Positions 9,549 through 20,333 of a stretch of 64,000 nt of DNA are shown in pieces. The stretch lies in NCBI GenBank assembly GCA_018894105.1, contig CM032133.1:11360501-11424500 (forward strand). The letters run 5' to 3'. Numbering within the stretch: the first letter of the stretch is position 1; each line of letters starts with the position of its first letter. Both the position numbers and the translations under genes were made by a program. The stretch comes from Jacaranda mimosifolia (Eukaryota; Streptophyta; Magnoliopsida; Lamiales; Bignoniaceae). The notes under the pieces were generated by a model, which ran no database searches, had not been told where the DNA came from, and saw only the letters and a program-made list of their open reading frames with translations.

Positions 9549-11889
9549 ATGGAATCTAAAGAAGGAAATAATTCTCAACCATCTATCAGTATTCGAGAGA
9601 GCAATGTGGGATTGGAAACGGCCTCTGAGGACAATAATGAAGATAATAGCATACGAGTTGAGGATATTTCTAAAGATAATAGTAAGAGATAACGAACATT
9701 CGAGACAATAATGAAGATAATAGCATACGAGTTGAGGATATTTCTAAAGATAATAGTAAGAGATAACGAACATTCGAGGCATGGAACCACTTCAAAAGAT
9801 TGAAAATCGATAACATCCAATATGCAGAGTGTAACTACTACAAGGTTCACCTCAAAGCTCCACCTGATTATGGAACCACACATCTGATGAAACATTATGA
9901 TAGGGCTTGTAAAAAGCAACCAATAAAAATGCATATTCGTCAAAGTTTCCTTATGGCAAGCAAGAAAAGTGTGGGAAGCCAGGAGCTTGTGACATATATT
10001 TTCAATCAAGAAGACTCAAGGCATGAGCTTGTGGTGATGGTTATGTTACATGATTATCCACTTACTATAGTTGAGCATCTTGGGTTTCGAAGATTTGTTG
10101 CTAGTCTTCAACCATGCTTTAATATGATCTCAAGAAATACTCTCAAAAATGATATTCTCAAGATTTACAATGTTGAGAAAGCCAAGTGTTATCAACTATT
10201 GGACAAGCTTAAGTGCCGCATTGCTATCACAACTGACATGTGGATTTCGAGCAACAACAAAAGAGGTTTCATGGCTATTACTGCGCATTATATTGATGAC
10301 TCTTGGATTTTACAAAATTGCATTTTAAGGTATGCCTAACTTAAAATTGTTTCATTTTTGTTATGTATACTAAAAAATGTACTTATTACATTTTATTATT
10401 TTGTAGGTTCATATATGTTCCAGCTCCACACAGAGCTGAAGTGTTGTCTGATTTTCTCGTTGAATCATTAATGGATTGGAATATTGATCGAAATTGTCAT
10501 CAATCACCGTAGATAATTACACAACCAATGATGCCATGCTTCATCATCTCTTGAACAAGCTCCCAAAGAAGGATATGCTGTTGGATGGAAAAGTACTTCA
10601 TATGCGATGTTGTGCTCATATTTTGAATTCGATTGTGAAAGATGGTTTGAAAATTATTATTGATGCAATTGAGAGGATACATGATAGTATGATATATTGG
10701 ACTGCTTCACCTGCTAGAGTAGAAAAATGTGAGGAAGCTGCTCATCAGTTGCATATTGGTTGTAGTAAGAAATTATCTCTAGATTGTAAAACTAGTTCGA
10801 ACTCAACCTTTTTGATGCTAGAAACTGCTATAGCATATAAAGATGTGTTTCCACGAGTTTATTATTGAGAGAAGTACTACAAAAGCCTACCAACTGAAGA
10901 AGACTAGGAGAATGCAATTGAAATTTGTGGAAAGTTAAAAATCTTTTATCAAGTCACAAAGATGTTTTCTGGTACTCTTTATCCCACTTCTAACTTTTAT
11001 TTTCCAAAAATTTGTGATATTAAATTGAAATTATATGAGTGGATGAAGAGTCCAAATGTGATGATTTGGGATATGATTGAAAAGATGTTGGAAAAATATT
11101 CAAAGTATTAGGATACTTGTCATAATATGATGGGGGTTGTTGCTGTTTTGGATCCTAGGTACAAAATGAAGTTGGTTGAATTTTACTTCCCATTAATTTA
11201 TGGTGATTGATCACAGCATAAAATTGATGAAGTTCGTCAAAATTGTTATGATCTATTGAGTGAATATCGATCTAGAGGTACAACATCAAATGATAGCTCA
11301 AATGTTGGTCTTGGAAGCTTGGGAAATACAATGTCATCTTGTGTTCTTGTGCTAATGATCCATTTGAGAGTGACACTCTAGATATGTATGACCAATATGT
11401 GGCTTCAAGTTCAAATCCTACTGCTAAAGTATCTGTGACATCGGAACTGGATATGTACTTAGAGGAAAGTGTCTTGCCAAGAACTCCAAATTTTGATGTG
11501 TTAAGTTGGTAGAAGACAAATGGAGTGAAATACCCTAATTTACAGAAGATGGAAAGAGATATTTTAGCTATTCCAGTTTCAACAGTTGCATCTGAGTCTG
11601 CATTTAGTAGTAGTGGAAGATTGGTCAACCCTCATCGTAGTGGGCTCCATCCTTCTACTTTGGAGGCATTAATGTGCTGTCGTCGATGGTTATGGAATGA
11701 GGCAAATGGTAAGTGAAATTTCAATAATACTTGATCATTTTATATACATTTAGCAATTAACATAATTTATTACATAATTTTGTTTATTGTTTAGGTACTT
11801 GTTCAACTCTTGGAGGATTAAAGACTTGTCCAACAATGCTTGATGAGGAAGATGATGATCAAGGAGATTGTGATAGTGAGACTATATAA
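9549..11889 (+). pseudogene. hAT transposase gene, broken (stop codons, frameshifts, tandem duplication)
   Basis: The start is the ATG at 9549, just after an AG that could end a 5' UTR intron. Domains in order: a Ser/Asn-rich N-terminus; a BED zinc finger (EAWNHFKRLK, then AECNYYK and THLMKHYDRAC, where the second Cys of C-x2-C reads Tyr); the RNase H-like core (ITTDMWISSN near 10230, ITVDNYTTND near 10503-10535, VVAVLDPRYKMKL near 11140-11170); and the C-terminal hATC dimerisation region (VSTVASESAFSSSGRLV near 11577-11625, EALMCCRRWLW). Introns are inferred at 10330-10406 and 11709-11794, both GT...AG and frame-keeping. Breaks are a TAA at 9690 inside KRQRTF-like sequence, a 74-bp tandem duplication, a frameshift near 10495, and stops near 10866, 11110 and 11208. 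It cannot make functional transposase. Confidence 0.85.
9631..9778 (+). repeat. 74-bp perfect tandem duplication inside the transposase gene
   Basis: 9631-9704 and 9705-9778 are identical by eye. 74 is not a multiple of 3, so the duplication shifts the frame; removing one copy restores the frame between the ATG at 9549 and the BED finger. Both copies carry the same TAA in place of an expected CAA. Confidence 0.9.
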
Positions 11890-12567
11890 CTAGTTGTTTG
11901 GTGGTTAATTTGATTGAAGGTTTTGTGTGAGTGTGATTGAAGTAAACATGATGTTTTAATTTGATGTCAACTATTTGTAGAAAGGATGTTTTAATTTTTG
12001 CTTGTTATTTGGACCAATTTACTAATTGAAATTATAATGCTTGGTAAGCTGTAAAGTGATATGAAAATTGTGAGTAAATATTGAAGCAAAAAATGAGACT
12101 GAATGGAATTAAGACTATTCTATTTCTTGTTGTTTGGCCAAATTTTATGAATTGGGTTTCTTTGTTTGTCCAAAAATAAGAAACAAAATAAAGAGATGAT
12201 TTTTTATTGTTCTGAGCCTAACCCTCTAGAAAAAGGAATCCACTTAATTTTGTCTAAATAATAAAATGTGGGGTATTAAACGAGCATAATTAGTTTAAAT
12301 TTTGGAAATCAGATAGCAAGGGCCTCCTATGGCCGGACCAATTAGCTTACAACCAATATTTAAAATCCAGAGAAAAGTAGCAAAATGGCCCAAGTAATAT
12401 TAAAGCATGAAGACACTAAGAAGGGAGGAAAAAAAAAAGATCCCGGATTAAGCGGGTTAGACCTGCCATGTTCGGGGCCAAATGGGGGGCGGGGCGGGCT
12501 AGAGCCAAATGAAAGGTGGGGCAGGGCGGGTCCCGGGTCCATCCAGACCTACCCTATTGCCATGCCT

Positions 12568-12575
12568 AAAGCACC
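12568..12575. repeat. 8-bp target duplication of hAT element, right copy
   Basis: AAAGCACC, pairing with AGAGCACC at 8394-8401. Confidence 0.75.
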
Positions 12576-13030
12576 TGTATAATTTTTGAGCAAGGATGGA
12601 GCAGTACAACCTAAGTGTGGCTGTACTACAAGCATTTTTCTACCACCCTCATGAAGCGAGCCTTGATATGGTTCAACCATATGCCAACAGGCTCTATCAC
12701 TATATGGAAAGTGCTAGCGTAACTTTTCCTTCAAAATTTCTCCATCAGCTGCAAGTATCTCAAGATAGTGACCTATCTATTCACCATCAAGCAACAAAAT
12801 AGAGAATCTCTTAGGACCTACTTTAACTGCTTTGTGCAACACGAGATCCCACATGTCAGCTAAGAGCTTCTCCCAAGCATCATTCAACAAAACCTGAAGT
12901 ATCTTAAGTTATGGGAGTCAATTGCTAGAAAACCACTCGCTACGCTGGAAGAGCTCCTTATGCATGTTGAGAAATACATCCATATAGAGAAAGTGACAAT
13001 CTCCCAAGAAGCACCTAAGCGTAAGATGGG
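12576..13030 (+). pseudogene. TAT-type gag, second part
   Basis: After the hAT element the gag resumes as YNF-x-ARMEQYNLSVAVL, then (after a frame change) WFNHMPTGSITIW near 12680-12715 and a block reading ESLRTYFNCFVQHEIPH near 12805-12855. These match the A-W-F-x-x-L-P-x-x-S-I-x-x-W and ESL-x-x-Y-x-x-RF signatures of plant gypsy gag domains. The part ends with LEELLMHVEKYIHIE near 12945-12985, the usual helix before the nucleocapsid. Internal stops and frame changes show decay. 13031-13420 contains poorly readable sequence of the gag C-terminus without a clear zinc knuckle. Confidence 0.75.
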
Positions 13031-13422
13031 CGATGAAGGGGGTAACCACACTAAGAGGTAAGGAGACTGAAGATGTAGCCCTCTTCATGCTCACACCATG
13101 CACACGTTTTTCATTGTGTCCCATACAGAAATTCTAACTATTAGCTATAGTGTAGTCTTATTCAGCAACTACCGCAAAAAGCCCCATCTGATTGTAAGAA
13201 GCCCAGATAGGATAAATAGTGTCATTTACACCATGTTAGCGGACATAGCACGAAAGAATGCCACCATCTGAAGTATGAAATTGAGAAGTTTATCCGGAAA
13301 GGATGCCTAAAAGAGTACGTTGCTCAAAAGATGTCCAATCCAAAGAAAAACTCACTTAGAGAAGAGAGTGAAAACTAAAAGAAAAGGTGAAATGACCACC
13401 TAGATCTTAAGGAGCATCAACA

Positions 13423-14124
13423 TTAGGGTGACCTCGATAATCTCTGTACAGTGGGAGTTATTTTCGTGATATTTGGAGGACCATCTGGATGAGAGTCCTC
13501 CAACGCAAGGAAAGTGCTAGCATGAGCGGCCAGGCAAGCACAAGCCCATGTTGTTGGCCCAATCCTCAATATATTTAAAATGCGCTTGCTAATTCCTAGC
13601 ATCACTTTTGGGGAAAAAGACATAGAGCTTAGAAGTCGAGGACATAATGATGTTTTAGGGATCTCGACATCACTTGCCAACTTCTGGGAGTCAAGAAGAT
13701 ACTGGTAGATAGTGGCAGATTTGAAGAGGTTCTATTTCATGATGCATTGCTCTAACTTGGAGTGGATAATGCACAAGTACAGAAGATCAACACCCCTCTG
13801 GTGAGGTTCATAGGAGACACTATGGAAACACTCGGAGAAGTACAACTGTCCCATTTCTTAGTTGGGCACTCATCCAAAGAAGGCGCCGAAGATGGTAAAG
13901 TTCTTGACGGTGAAGACTTCCTCTGCATACAACACGATCTTAGAATGGCCTCCCCTCAACTTATTCCTAGCTGTGATCTCTACATACCATTTGAAGATGA
14001 AGTTTTCCATGCCAAAATGGTGGATGACTTGAGAGCAACAAAAGAATGCTACGCCAATATCATGAGGAGCATAAAGTCGCTTACCTCCCAAGTAGGCCAT
14101 ACGAAAGATCTTCCAAGAAAGTAA
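13423..14124 (+). pseudogene. TAT-type aspartic protease relic
   Basis: The segment begins with GVIFVIFGGPSG near 13447-13485, a TAT hallmark (G-V-I-x-x-I-x-GG). The active-site region reads ILVDSG (DSG codons at about 13708-13716) followed by an altered flap sequence in place of the usual SSADIL. Then come VDNAQVQKINTPLV and IGDTMETLGEVQL, and with a frame change VKFLTVKTSSAYNTIL and VISTYHLKMKF. These match the protease end of TAT elements (the usual form has VVDTPSAYN.ILGRP and STYHLKLKFPT). The normal next domain, RT, never appears, so the deletion of pol begins close to 14124. Confidence 0.75.
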
Positions 14125-15284
14125 GACAAAGGTAAAAAGGTACTACAGGATGCAGACTTTAAAGAAACACCTGTACCTCATGGTGGCATTTGAAGTACGT
14201 TGCTGACAATGCCTTATCATAATAAGTAGTTGAGTTTGATTCTTTATTTATTTAGTTTTCTTTACTAGACTTTTTTTTAATAATGCCTACCCACCCAGGG
14301 ACGACATCAGTTCTTTATTGATATTCCTTTGATTAATGCAAGTTTTCTCGTATTCTACATATTAAGCCGCTTATGCTATTTTGAATTTCATAAAACTTAT
14401 AAAGAGTGTTTAGAAATAGCTTTAGACATAAGCCAACTATAAGGCTCTTTGAGGAGTGCAAAGAGTACGTGGTAGTCATAAGTTAAACCCACTATAAAGA
14501 CCCCCTAGGGTACATGGTAGTTAACATAATCCCATTATTGGCCCCTAGGGAGAGACACAGTAGTCACCATTTAAAGAAGTTCACTATTGACTCCCCTTGA
14601 AGTTGGTGACATCCTGAAAAAGCCCTACTATTGGCTCCCTTTGGGAGTACATGACATCTTAAAAAAGTCAAATGTCGGCTCCCTATAAGAGTACATGGGG
14701 CCTTAAAAAAGTCTATTATTGACTCTGTTCAAGAGTATGTGGCATACTGAAAAAGTCCACTAACAATTTCCTTTAGGAGTATGTGATGATCACTCCGAAT
14801 ACGTTCAATAAAGAGAACCTCAGAAGACACCAACATCATCAAGTAAAGGAAGTCCACCTCAAAGGTGGTGATGCCTCAACTCTTAAAACATATTCTAAGA
14901 AAAATTTCTAAGTCTGACAATTTCTCACGTTGTCACATACTCCCTATAAAGCTTCTTAGAAAATCTATAAATATGCTCGACACTTAATCTTGCTCAACCT
15001 GAGTGAAAAAATAACAATCCTCTCAATTTAAGCGCAAAAATAACAATATTCTTCCACCAGAGAACTTTACTTCATAAAAGGTGAACTAATGAAGATGCTA
15101 AATTGGGAGCTCTACGTTGCCCTAATATAATCTTACTAGACATTATGCTTACAATCAATCTAACTTCACAAACTATTGAAGTACCAATCATGCTTCATCA
15201 CTTAAAAATTCTCTAATTCCCAAGATAATCATTGAAGGCATTACGCCACCACAAACTCAACAAAAATTATACAACCAAAAGCAA
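14125..15284. other. TAT-like element: 3' region without coding sequence
   Basis: AT-rich and non-coding; no RT, RNase H or integrase motif on either strand. It contains the tandem repeats at 14445-14790, listed separately. The rest has short Lys/Asn-rich frames that look random. Confidence 0.6.
14445..14790 (+). repeat. Degenerate tandem repeats of about 55 bp in the 3' untranslated region
   Basis: Roughly six imperfect units share a core of the type CTATTGGCTCCCTTTGG, then AGTACATGACATC, then TTAAAAAAGTC (clear copies near 14590, 14625, 14680, 14725). Known biology: TAT-lineage elements often carry hypervariable tandem repeats between the end of pol and the 3' LTR. The location here fits that. 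Confidence 0.65.
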
Positions 15285-15545
15285 CTTAAAAAAATGTTTG
15301 CTACCTCTATGCTAAGCACCCTTGGATGCCCAAAACTTCGACAATGGGATGCCTCATGGGTGTCTCTGTACTAGGCACCTATTACCTTTTATGAAAGGGC
15401 ACTGCATGGGTGCCCGGGATCATCCACTGAGGCATCTATGAGCGATTGCGGCCAAGCACCTAGTAGGTGCCCTAGTGCAAAACACCCAGGGACTGCTTAG
15501 GAGTGAATGTAGAAGGGCGCATCAGCACCTATGGTTCAACACCAG
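15285..15545. repeat. GC-richer block of GCACC/GGTGC motifs
   Basis: A 260-bp island with many copies of GGTGCCC, GGCACC and AGCACC in both orientations, in an AT-rich setting. A similar island is at 18778-19060 inside the same element, so both may come from one former repeat array in the 3' region. No coding sense is seen. Confidence 0.45.
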
Positions 15546-16042
15546 CACCCTGACATCAAAATCTAATTTGATAATTTGTTTGTTCGTCTAAATCTGACGC
15601 TCTATGTAAACATTTGATATATATGTTTTTAACACTTATGGTGATGATCTCATATTTCTTACTCCTATATTCACAAAGTATGAGTATGCAATGTCAATAA
15701 GCCATATAATTAACCATGCACTTTCTTGAAAGCAAAACAAACATAAACGAAAAAAATTCTTATTACAATCAAACTAGAAAAACATCAAAACATCCGACTA
15801 ATAAATAGCCTCTGAAGGAAGACATCAATACAAAGAAAATCTTATTAGAAAAAAAAAATACAAAGAGAAAAATACTTAATAACTTTCAAGAAAAAATCCT
15901 ACTTATTACAACTGTACTAACTATATGTCTTTATTTTTGCAGAGTAATTTCTATTGCATCCTTTGTTGTAACCTCCACTCCATTGTTGGGACCTTTCTCA
16001 AAGCTTTGATAGCAATATTGATCGGGATGGTAGGATCCAGCA

Positions 16043-16400
16043 TCAAAAAATCTTCTTTAGAGTATCACCCAGTGTCACCCAAAATACAGTAACAACTTTA
16101 AATAGTCTGCTAGTAAATCCCATCACCTCCACTTGCACTACTTCAAAAAATTCATTAGAATCTCTAATCTCCTTGATAGCTTCCTCACAAGTAGCATTGA
16201 TGAAGATCTTCCTAGCATCAGAACTTTTGAATTTCTCTCCATTCATCACCTCCTTTACATACTTTACCTTCAAGTGCTTGTGCTCCTTAAGGAGTTATGC
16301 CAACTCCTTCTATTTTTAGCTACGCTACTTGTCTGCATTGGGAGCCTTTTCTTTGAGGCACTTGACCACAGTTGAGGCTTCCTTTGCATGGCAGGACATC
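16043..16400 (-). pseudogene. Possible antisense accessory frame of the TAT-like element
   Basis: On the minus strand, 76 open codons (16273-16043) continue upstream after stops into a Lys/Glu/Leu-rich stretch near 16400-16300. Readable parts include HLKVKYVKEVMNGEKF and CEEAIKEIRDSNEFFEVVQV, compatible with a coiled-coil protein. Some TAT-group elements carry an extra antisense frame between pol and the 3' LTR, and this is the right place and strand for one. I see no diagnostic motif. 15546-16042 and 16401-16810 show no other gene. Confidence 0.25.
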
Positions 16401-16818
16401 TATTCAATAAGTCTTATCCCTACATTGAAAAGATGAAATACTCTAAAGTAAGAGCTCATGACAAAAATAACAAAAAAGAGAAGGAATCTAGAAAAGAAAC
16501 AAACTCATACTCGGGTAAAATTACTAGCAGCTATCTCAGCTAATTGGAAAGAAGAGAATAGCTCCAACTTCACTTTATCATATTCACACACCACGCCTAG
16601 CATGTGGTCGACACTGAACGTAGTCTCGCTTTCTGGCAGAGCTAGAAGGCAACACCTCAACCTCATCACATACAGCGGGAGCACTTGTCAGCAGAGCTTG
16701 TAAGCCGCAGCCTCATTCAGTGCCGGCTTGGGGGGATAGGGCGACGCCCACCGATGGTGTCTCTCTTTGATGCTGCTCCATGATACATCACGAATCTTAG
16801 TTGAGTCAATCTTTTTTC

Positions 16819-18075
16819 TATGCCTATCAAAAGTAGGGTTTTACCCTACCCAAACCCATGACAATAGTATAATACCCATACCCATACCCATACCCAATAA
16901 ATAGATATAAGACTCAGACCTTACCAGACCCATTAAAAAAAATAAAATGGGTAAGGGTAGGGTCTATACCCATAGAATACCCAAATACCCAGTACCCAAA
17001 AAATACTCAATATCTATGTTCCAGTTCCCTCATTCCCAACTTAAACTTTTTTTACCCATAAAACTTTATTTAGTTACCATTTTTGTCAAAGCTAAACCCA
17101 AAAAATATATTAAAATTATTTGATTTTGGATTACGAATATTTATAATTAGATTTGATCAATTAAATATTTTGATCAGATAAAAATCCTGAAATTCGGATC
17201 GAATTCGAATTAAAATCTGATCCATTGACAGGCCTACTTCAAAATTACTCATTATCCAAATACTCAAATTTAACTAGTTAACCCAAATTACTTATATCAA
17301 AATTAAATTTATAATAATAATTATGGCATAGTTGAAGTGTATATTTAAATCTTTAATATATATAAAAAAAATTATATTGAATTTATTTATTTTCAGTAGC
17401 TTTGGACAATGGAGAAAGAAAGATTTTTATATTTTGGTGCTACATATTCAAATTTTTAGTAACATAAAATTAAATTTTTTCTACTATTTACATATATTTG
17501 ATTGAATATATTACATGAAATAATAATATTTAAAAAAAATGAAAAGAATAAAGTTAAAGAAAGAAAAAATAATATATTAGAGGAAAAACATAATATGGGG
17601 AAAAGAGAAAAAAGTGATAGATACTCTTGTGTTTCTTATTTGTTTAATATACCAAAAAATAAATATTTAAATCAACTAAATTAAATTAAACGACTAATTA
17701 AATGCATACTCTTTCTTTAATTTAAAAAAATTGAGTTAACTTTTTCAAAATATGCCGAAAAAAATTGCCAATATTAATAAATTAATCTAACATTCAAATA
17801 TTAGGTAGTTTTAGCATTTTAATTGACACTATGAAAATTTGGAAAAGATGAAAAAATTAGTCAAATCAAAACACAATCCAAAATTGGGTCTAATAAACTA
17901 GACCTAATGGGTCTTGGATTTAATAGGGTGGGGTCTAGTTTAGGGTCTATTATTTGGATATTTTAGGATATGGGTCTATGGGTAGAGTAGGGTAGGGAAA
18001 ATATAGGGCCTAATTATTTGGGTATATTATGGTATGGGTTTCGGGAGGGCAATACCATACCTATTGACAGACCTA
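16819..18075. mobile_element. Non-autonomous hAT element, 1.26 kb, nested in the TAT-like element
   Basis: The right end, read inward, starts TAGGTCTGTCAATAGG; the left end reads TATGCCTATCAAAAGTAGGG, a degenerate inverted copy of the hAT TAGGCCTGTCAATGGGTAGGG type. Flanks are CTTTTTTC (16811-16818) and TTTTTTTC (18076-18083), 7 of 8 identical. Both subterminal regions are rich in TACCCATACCC or GGGTATGGGT repeats. There is no transposase. An extra hAT-like right end (CCATTGACAGGCCTA) ends at 17236, so the element may be composite. Confidence 0.65.
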
Positions 18076-18083
18076 TTTTTTTC

Positions 18084-19558
18084 CTATCAATAAAGAGAAA
18101 GAGAACTAAGTACATACACAGTAATGTGCAAGATCATATAAAAATGATTAAATGAGCACAAGCAAGAGCAATGAATCAGGAACATTCCAGCCCTCGCTCT
18201 TAACAAAGAAAAATCTATCCTCCAAAAACCTCTAGACAAAGGTAACCCATATAAAAGCTTTTTGTGCAATTCAGAAAAGGAATAAAAAATGTCTCATTCA
18301 ACACTTTATGCACCCCAAACAAGATGTGGTAGCTATCAAAATATATTAGCAAACCCAATTCACTTAGATGCCATCTAAACCCTACAAAAGACAAAAAAAA
18401 TTAAGCACAAACTGGGTTAGACACACACCATAGTTGTGGCTATATCAAGCAAAAGAGAGTCAAGAGGAAGAGAGAACCCACAAGTGAAATAACTACTAAA
18501 AATCGTGAAATACCCTTTAGGAAGAGACATTATATTGTCTTAAGGAGAAGGAAAGACAAACTTGAATTCATCAGAAACACAAATCATACGTCTCAAAATG
18601 TCTAACTCCTCCGGCTCAAGTAAACATCTAATTCTTACTACTTTTGAAAAATTATCATCTCAGTAGGAGGAGAACCCTACTCTTCAAAATTAAAACTAGA
18701 TAATGAAGATGACTCCTTAGTCTCACTCTCATCTTCAAAATTTTCTAAAGCTTGGACTGACTGCACTTTAGGAGGAGAATCGGGATACGTTGTGACACCG
18801 TGTAGAGGACAACCCTCGCGAGCACGAACCAACCACCAATGAGTACCGAGGGTATAAGCCCAAGGCGCCCCATAGGCGTCTGAAGGTGGTGCCCCAAGGG
18901 CGACAACCCTGAGCATTGCTTGAGCACGCAAAGATAGGTACCACCGTGTAGGCCCTACTAGGATAGGTGCCCCGCAAGTGCCCAAGGCAGGCACTCCATG
19001 GGCATTCTAATTTAGCACCGTAAGTGCTGGCTCTTCGGGCACCTAACTTGTCACCACACATGATGGATGGTTGGTTGGCCACGTATCCACCATGTTGGGT
19101 CTAACTAAGGATTAGACTTAGAAATTTTTTGACTCAACTAAGGATCTTGAAGTATTTGCTGACTCTAAAGGATCTCTAATAGAATTTACAAGCGCATAGG
19201 CCAAGAAGAAAGAAATAAGTCAAAGACTCTAGGGTAAAAAGAAAGCTCTGCCTTGAGGATTCATCTTGGCACTCCAAATAGAGTTGTATCCCCTTTTTCT
19301 TCTTGTTAGCCAAAGTAAAATTCCTCTCTTTTTTCCTAACTCACTAGGTGCTAACTAAGACCACTTTTATGAAACACTTTTAAAAGACTCAAAAACTTTA
19401 AGAACTACTCAAACTCAACTTAGATAGAAGTTGAGAATTCACAAACTCCTAAGCCTAAAATAATTACTCGAATTAACTTAAGATAAATTTAACAAATTAA
19501 ACTTAATTTTATATTTTTGATGTAAAATTAACAATTTTTCACGAAGAAAGGTGGTTAA
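18084..19558. other. TAT-like element: distal 3' region
   Basis: Non-coding sequence between the second hAT element and the 3' LTR. 18778-19060 is a GC-richer block of GGTGCCC/GGGCACC motifs resembling 15285-15545; frames through it look like by-products of this composition. A purine-rich tract, GAAGAAAGGTGG at about 19544-19555, sits just before the 3' LTR and could be the polypurine primer for plus-strand synthesis. Confidence 0.55.
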
Positions 19559-19901
19559 TGACATGACTAAAAATATATCAAAGAATATTTTGGTAATTTG
19601 GCTAGATATGATGAATTAACTCTATAATTAGTTAACTAAGTAAATGGATCGTAGAGCCCAAAAAGGACAATCCTAGCCTCTCAAGAGGGTAGAAAAACCC
19701 TAGCGGGCCTAAGCCTATCAGGACTAAAATCTATCAATACCAAGTCGAAGAGAGAAACAGGACATAAAAAGTTGCCTGCCAAATTTATCAAAGTGGAGAA
19801 CTTTCAACAAGAGCATAGCTCTCTGGGCGTGTACCTAGTAAGACAAACCAACCCTTTGCTGCTTTTCAGAAAGAACCTCACTCCAATTTCGAGTAGCATT
19901 G
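19559..19901 (+). mobile_element. 3' LTR of the TAT-like element
   Basis: Starts TGACATGACTAAAAAT and aligns with 7398-7734 to its end (GAGTAGCATTG; the expected terminal CA is mutated). It is followed by ATATG at 19902-19906, identical to the bases before the 5' LTR, which fixes both ends. Confidence 0.85.
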
Positions 19902-19906
19902 ATATG

Positions 19907-20333
19907 TATATACATAGATTAAATATGGGATCTTTGAGTATTAGCTAAATACTAGATCGAGATTAATTGACCTAAGATTGTACATGTAATAATTTGTGTA
20001 TGCGATTTGGACCTATTATTATAAATAATTTGGCCTACAACTTATCATGAGTTGAATTGAATTGATTAAGTAAAGTAATTATAATGAACTAAGATAATTA
20101 TGAGAATTTAGTCCGTTATACTTAAACAAATAATTGAAATTCTGATTTAAAATTTATATTAAACCTAAACGATATTGAAAAGTAAAGTAAATAGTATTCA
20201 TGTGTGGCGCGACCTCTCTCCCTCTCTATCCTCTTCGACGTCATTCTATCAGGAGGTGCGAGTCTGGCTTCGACCGTATGGGCAAGGAGCCTCTGAAACC
20301 CCTGTAAACATATTAATTTTATCCAATGGAGAA
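19907..20333. other. Unassigned AT-rich sequence
   Basis: No coding frame or terminal repeat recognised. It contains a short pyrimidine-rich stretch (about 20205-20235) and may include the upstream part of the next LTR, whose start I cannot fix. Confidence 0.4.

Larger units (their letters stand above)
8402..12567 (+). mobile_element. hAT transposon (Ac/RICESLEEPER-like), 4.17 kb, nested in TAT gag
   Basis: The left end TAGGGATGGCAATGGG and right end CCCTATTGCCATGCCT are inverted copies of each other, of the usual hAT TAGGGATGGCAA type. Eight-base target duplications flank it. Subterminal regions (8415-8580 and 12440-12550) are full of GGGTTCGGGT and GGGGCGGG motifs on alternating strands, as expected for transposase-binding subterminal repeats. 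One spliced transposase gene lies inside on the plus strand (9549-11889). 8581-9548 and 11890-12420 hold no other gene that I can see. Its insertion split the TAT-like gag, so it is younger than that element. Confidence 0.85.
7398..19901 (+). mobile_element. TAT-like Ty3/gypsy retrotransposon, complete ends, internally deleted, with two nested hAT elements
   Basis: The element is bounded by related LTRs (7398-7734 and 19559-19901) and by the 5-bp target duplication ATATG at 7393-7397 and 19902-19906. After the 5' LTR come a TAT/Athila-type primer site, a gag relic, a protease relic, and a long 3' untranslated region with tandem repeats. RT, RNase H and integrase are absent. Without the two nested hAT elements (8402-12567, 16819-18075) and their extra target copies it would be about 7.07 kb. 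Gag and protease sequence plus the repeat-bearing 3' region fit the TAT lineage (Retand/Ogre relatives). Loss of pol makes it a non-autonomous derivative. The two LTRs differ at many positions, so the insertion is old. Confidence 0.85.

Noticed and set aside
12360..12582. Pro/Gly-rich frames on both strands near the right end of the hAT element
   Set aside because: They are produced by the subterminal GGGGCGGG repeats and terminal sequence of the transposon.
18677..19082. Overlapping minus-strand frames of about 100 codons rich in Gly, Ala, Arg and Pro
   Set aside because: They fall in a block of GGTGCCC repeats whose composition opens all frames; no domain is recognisable.
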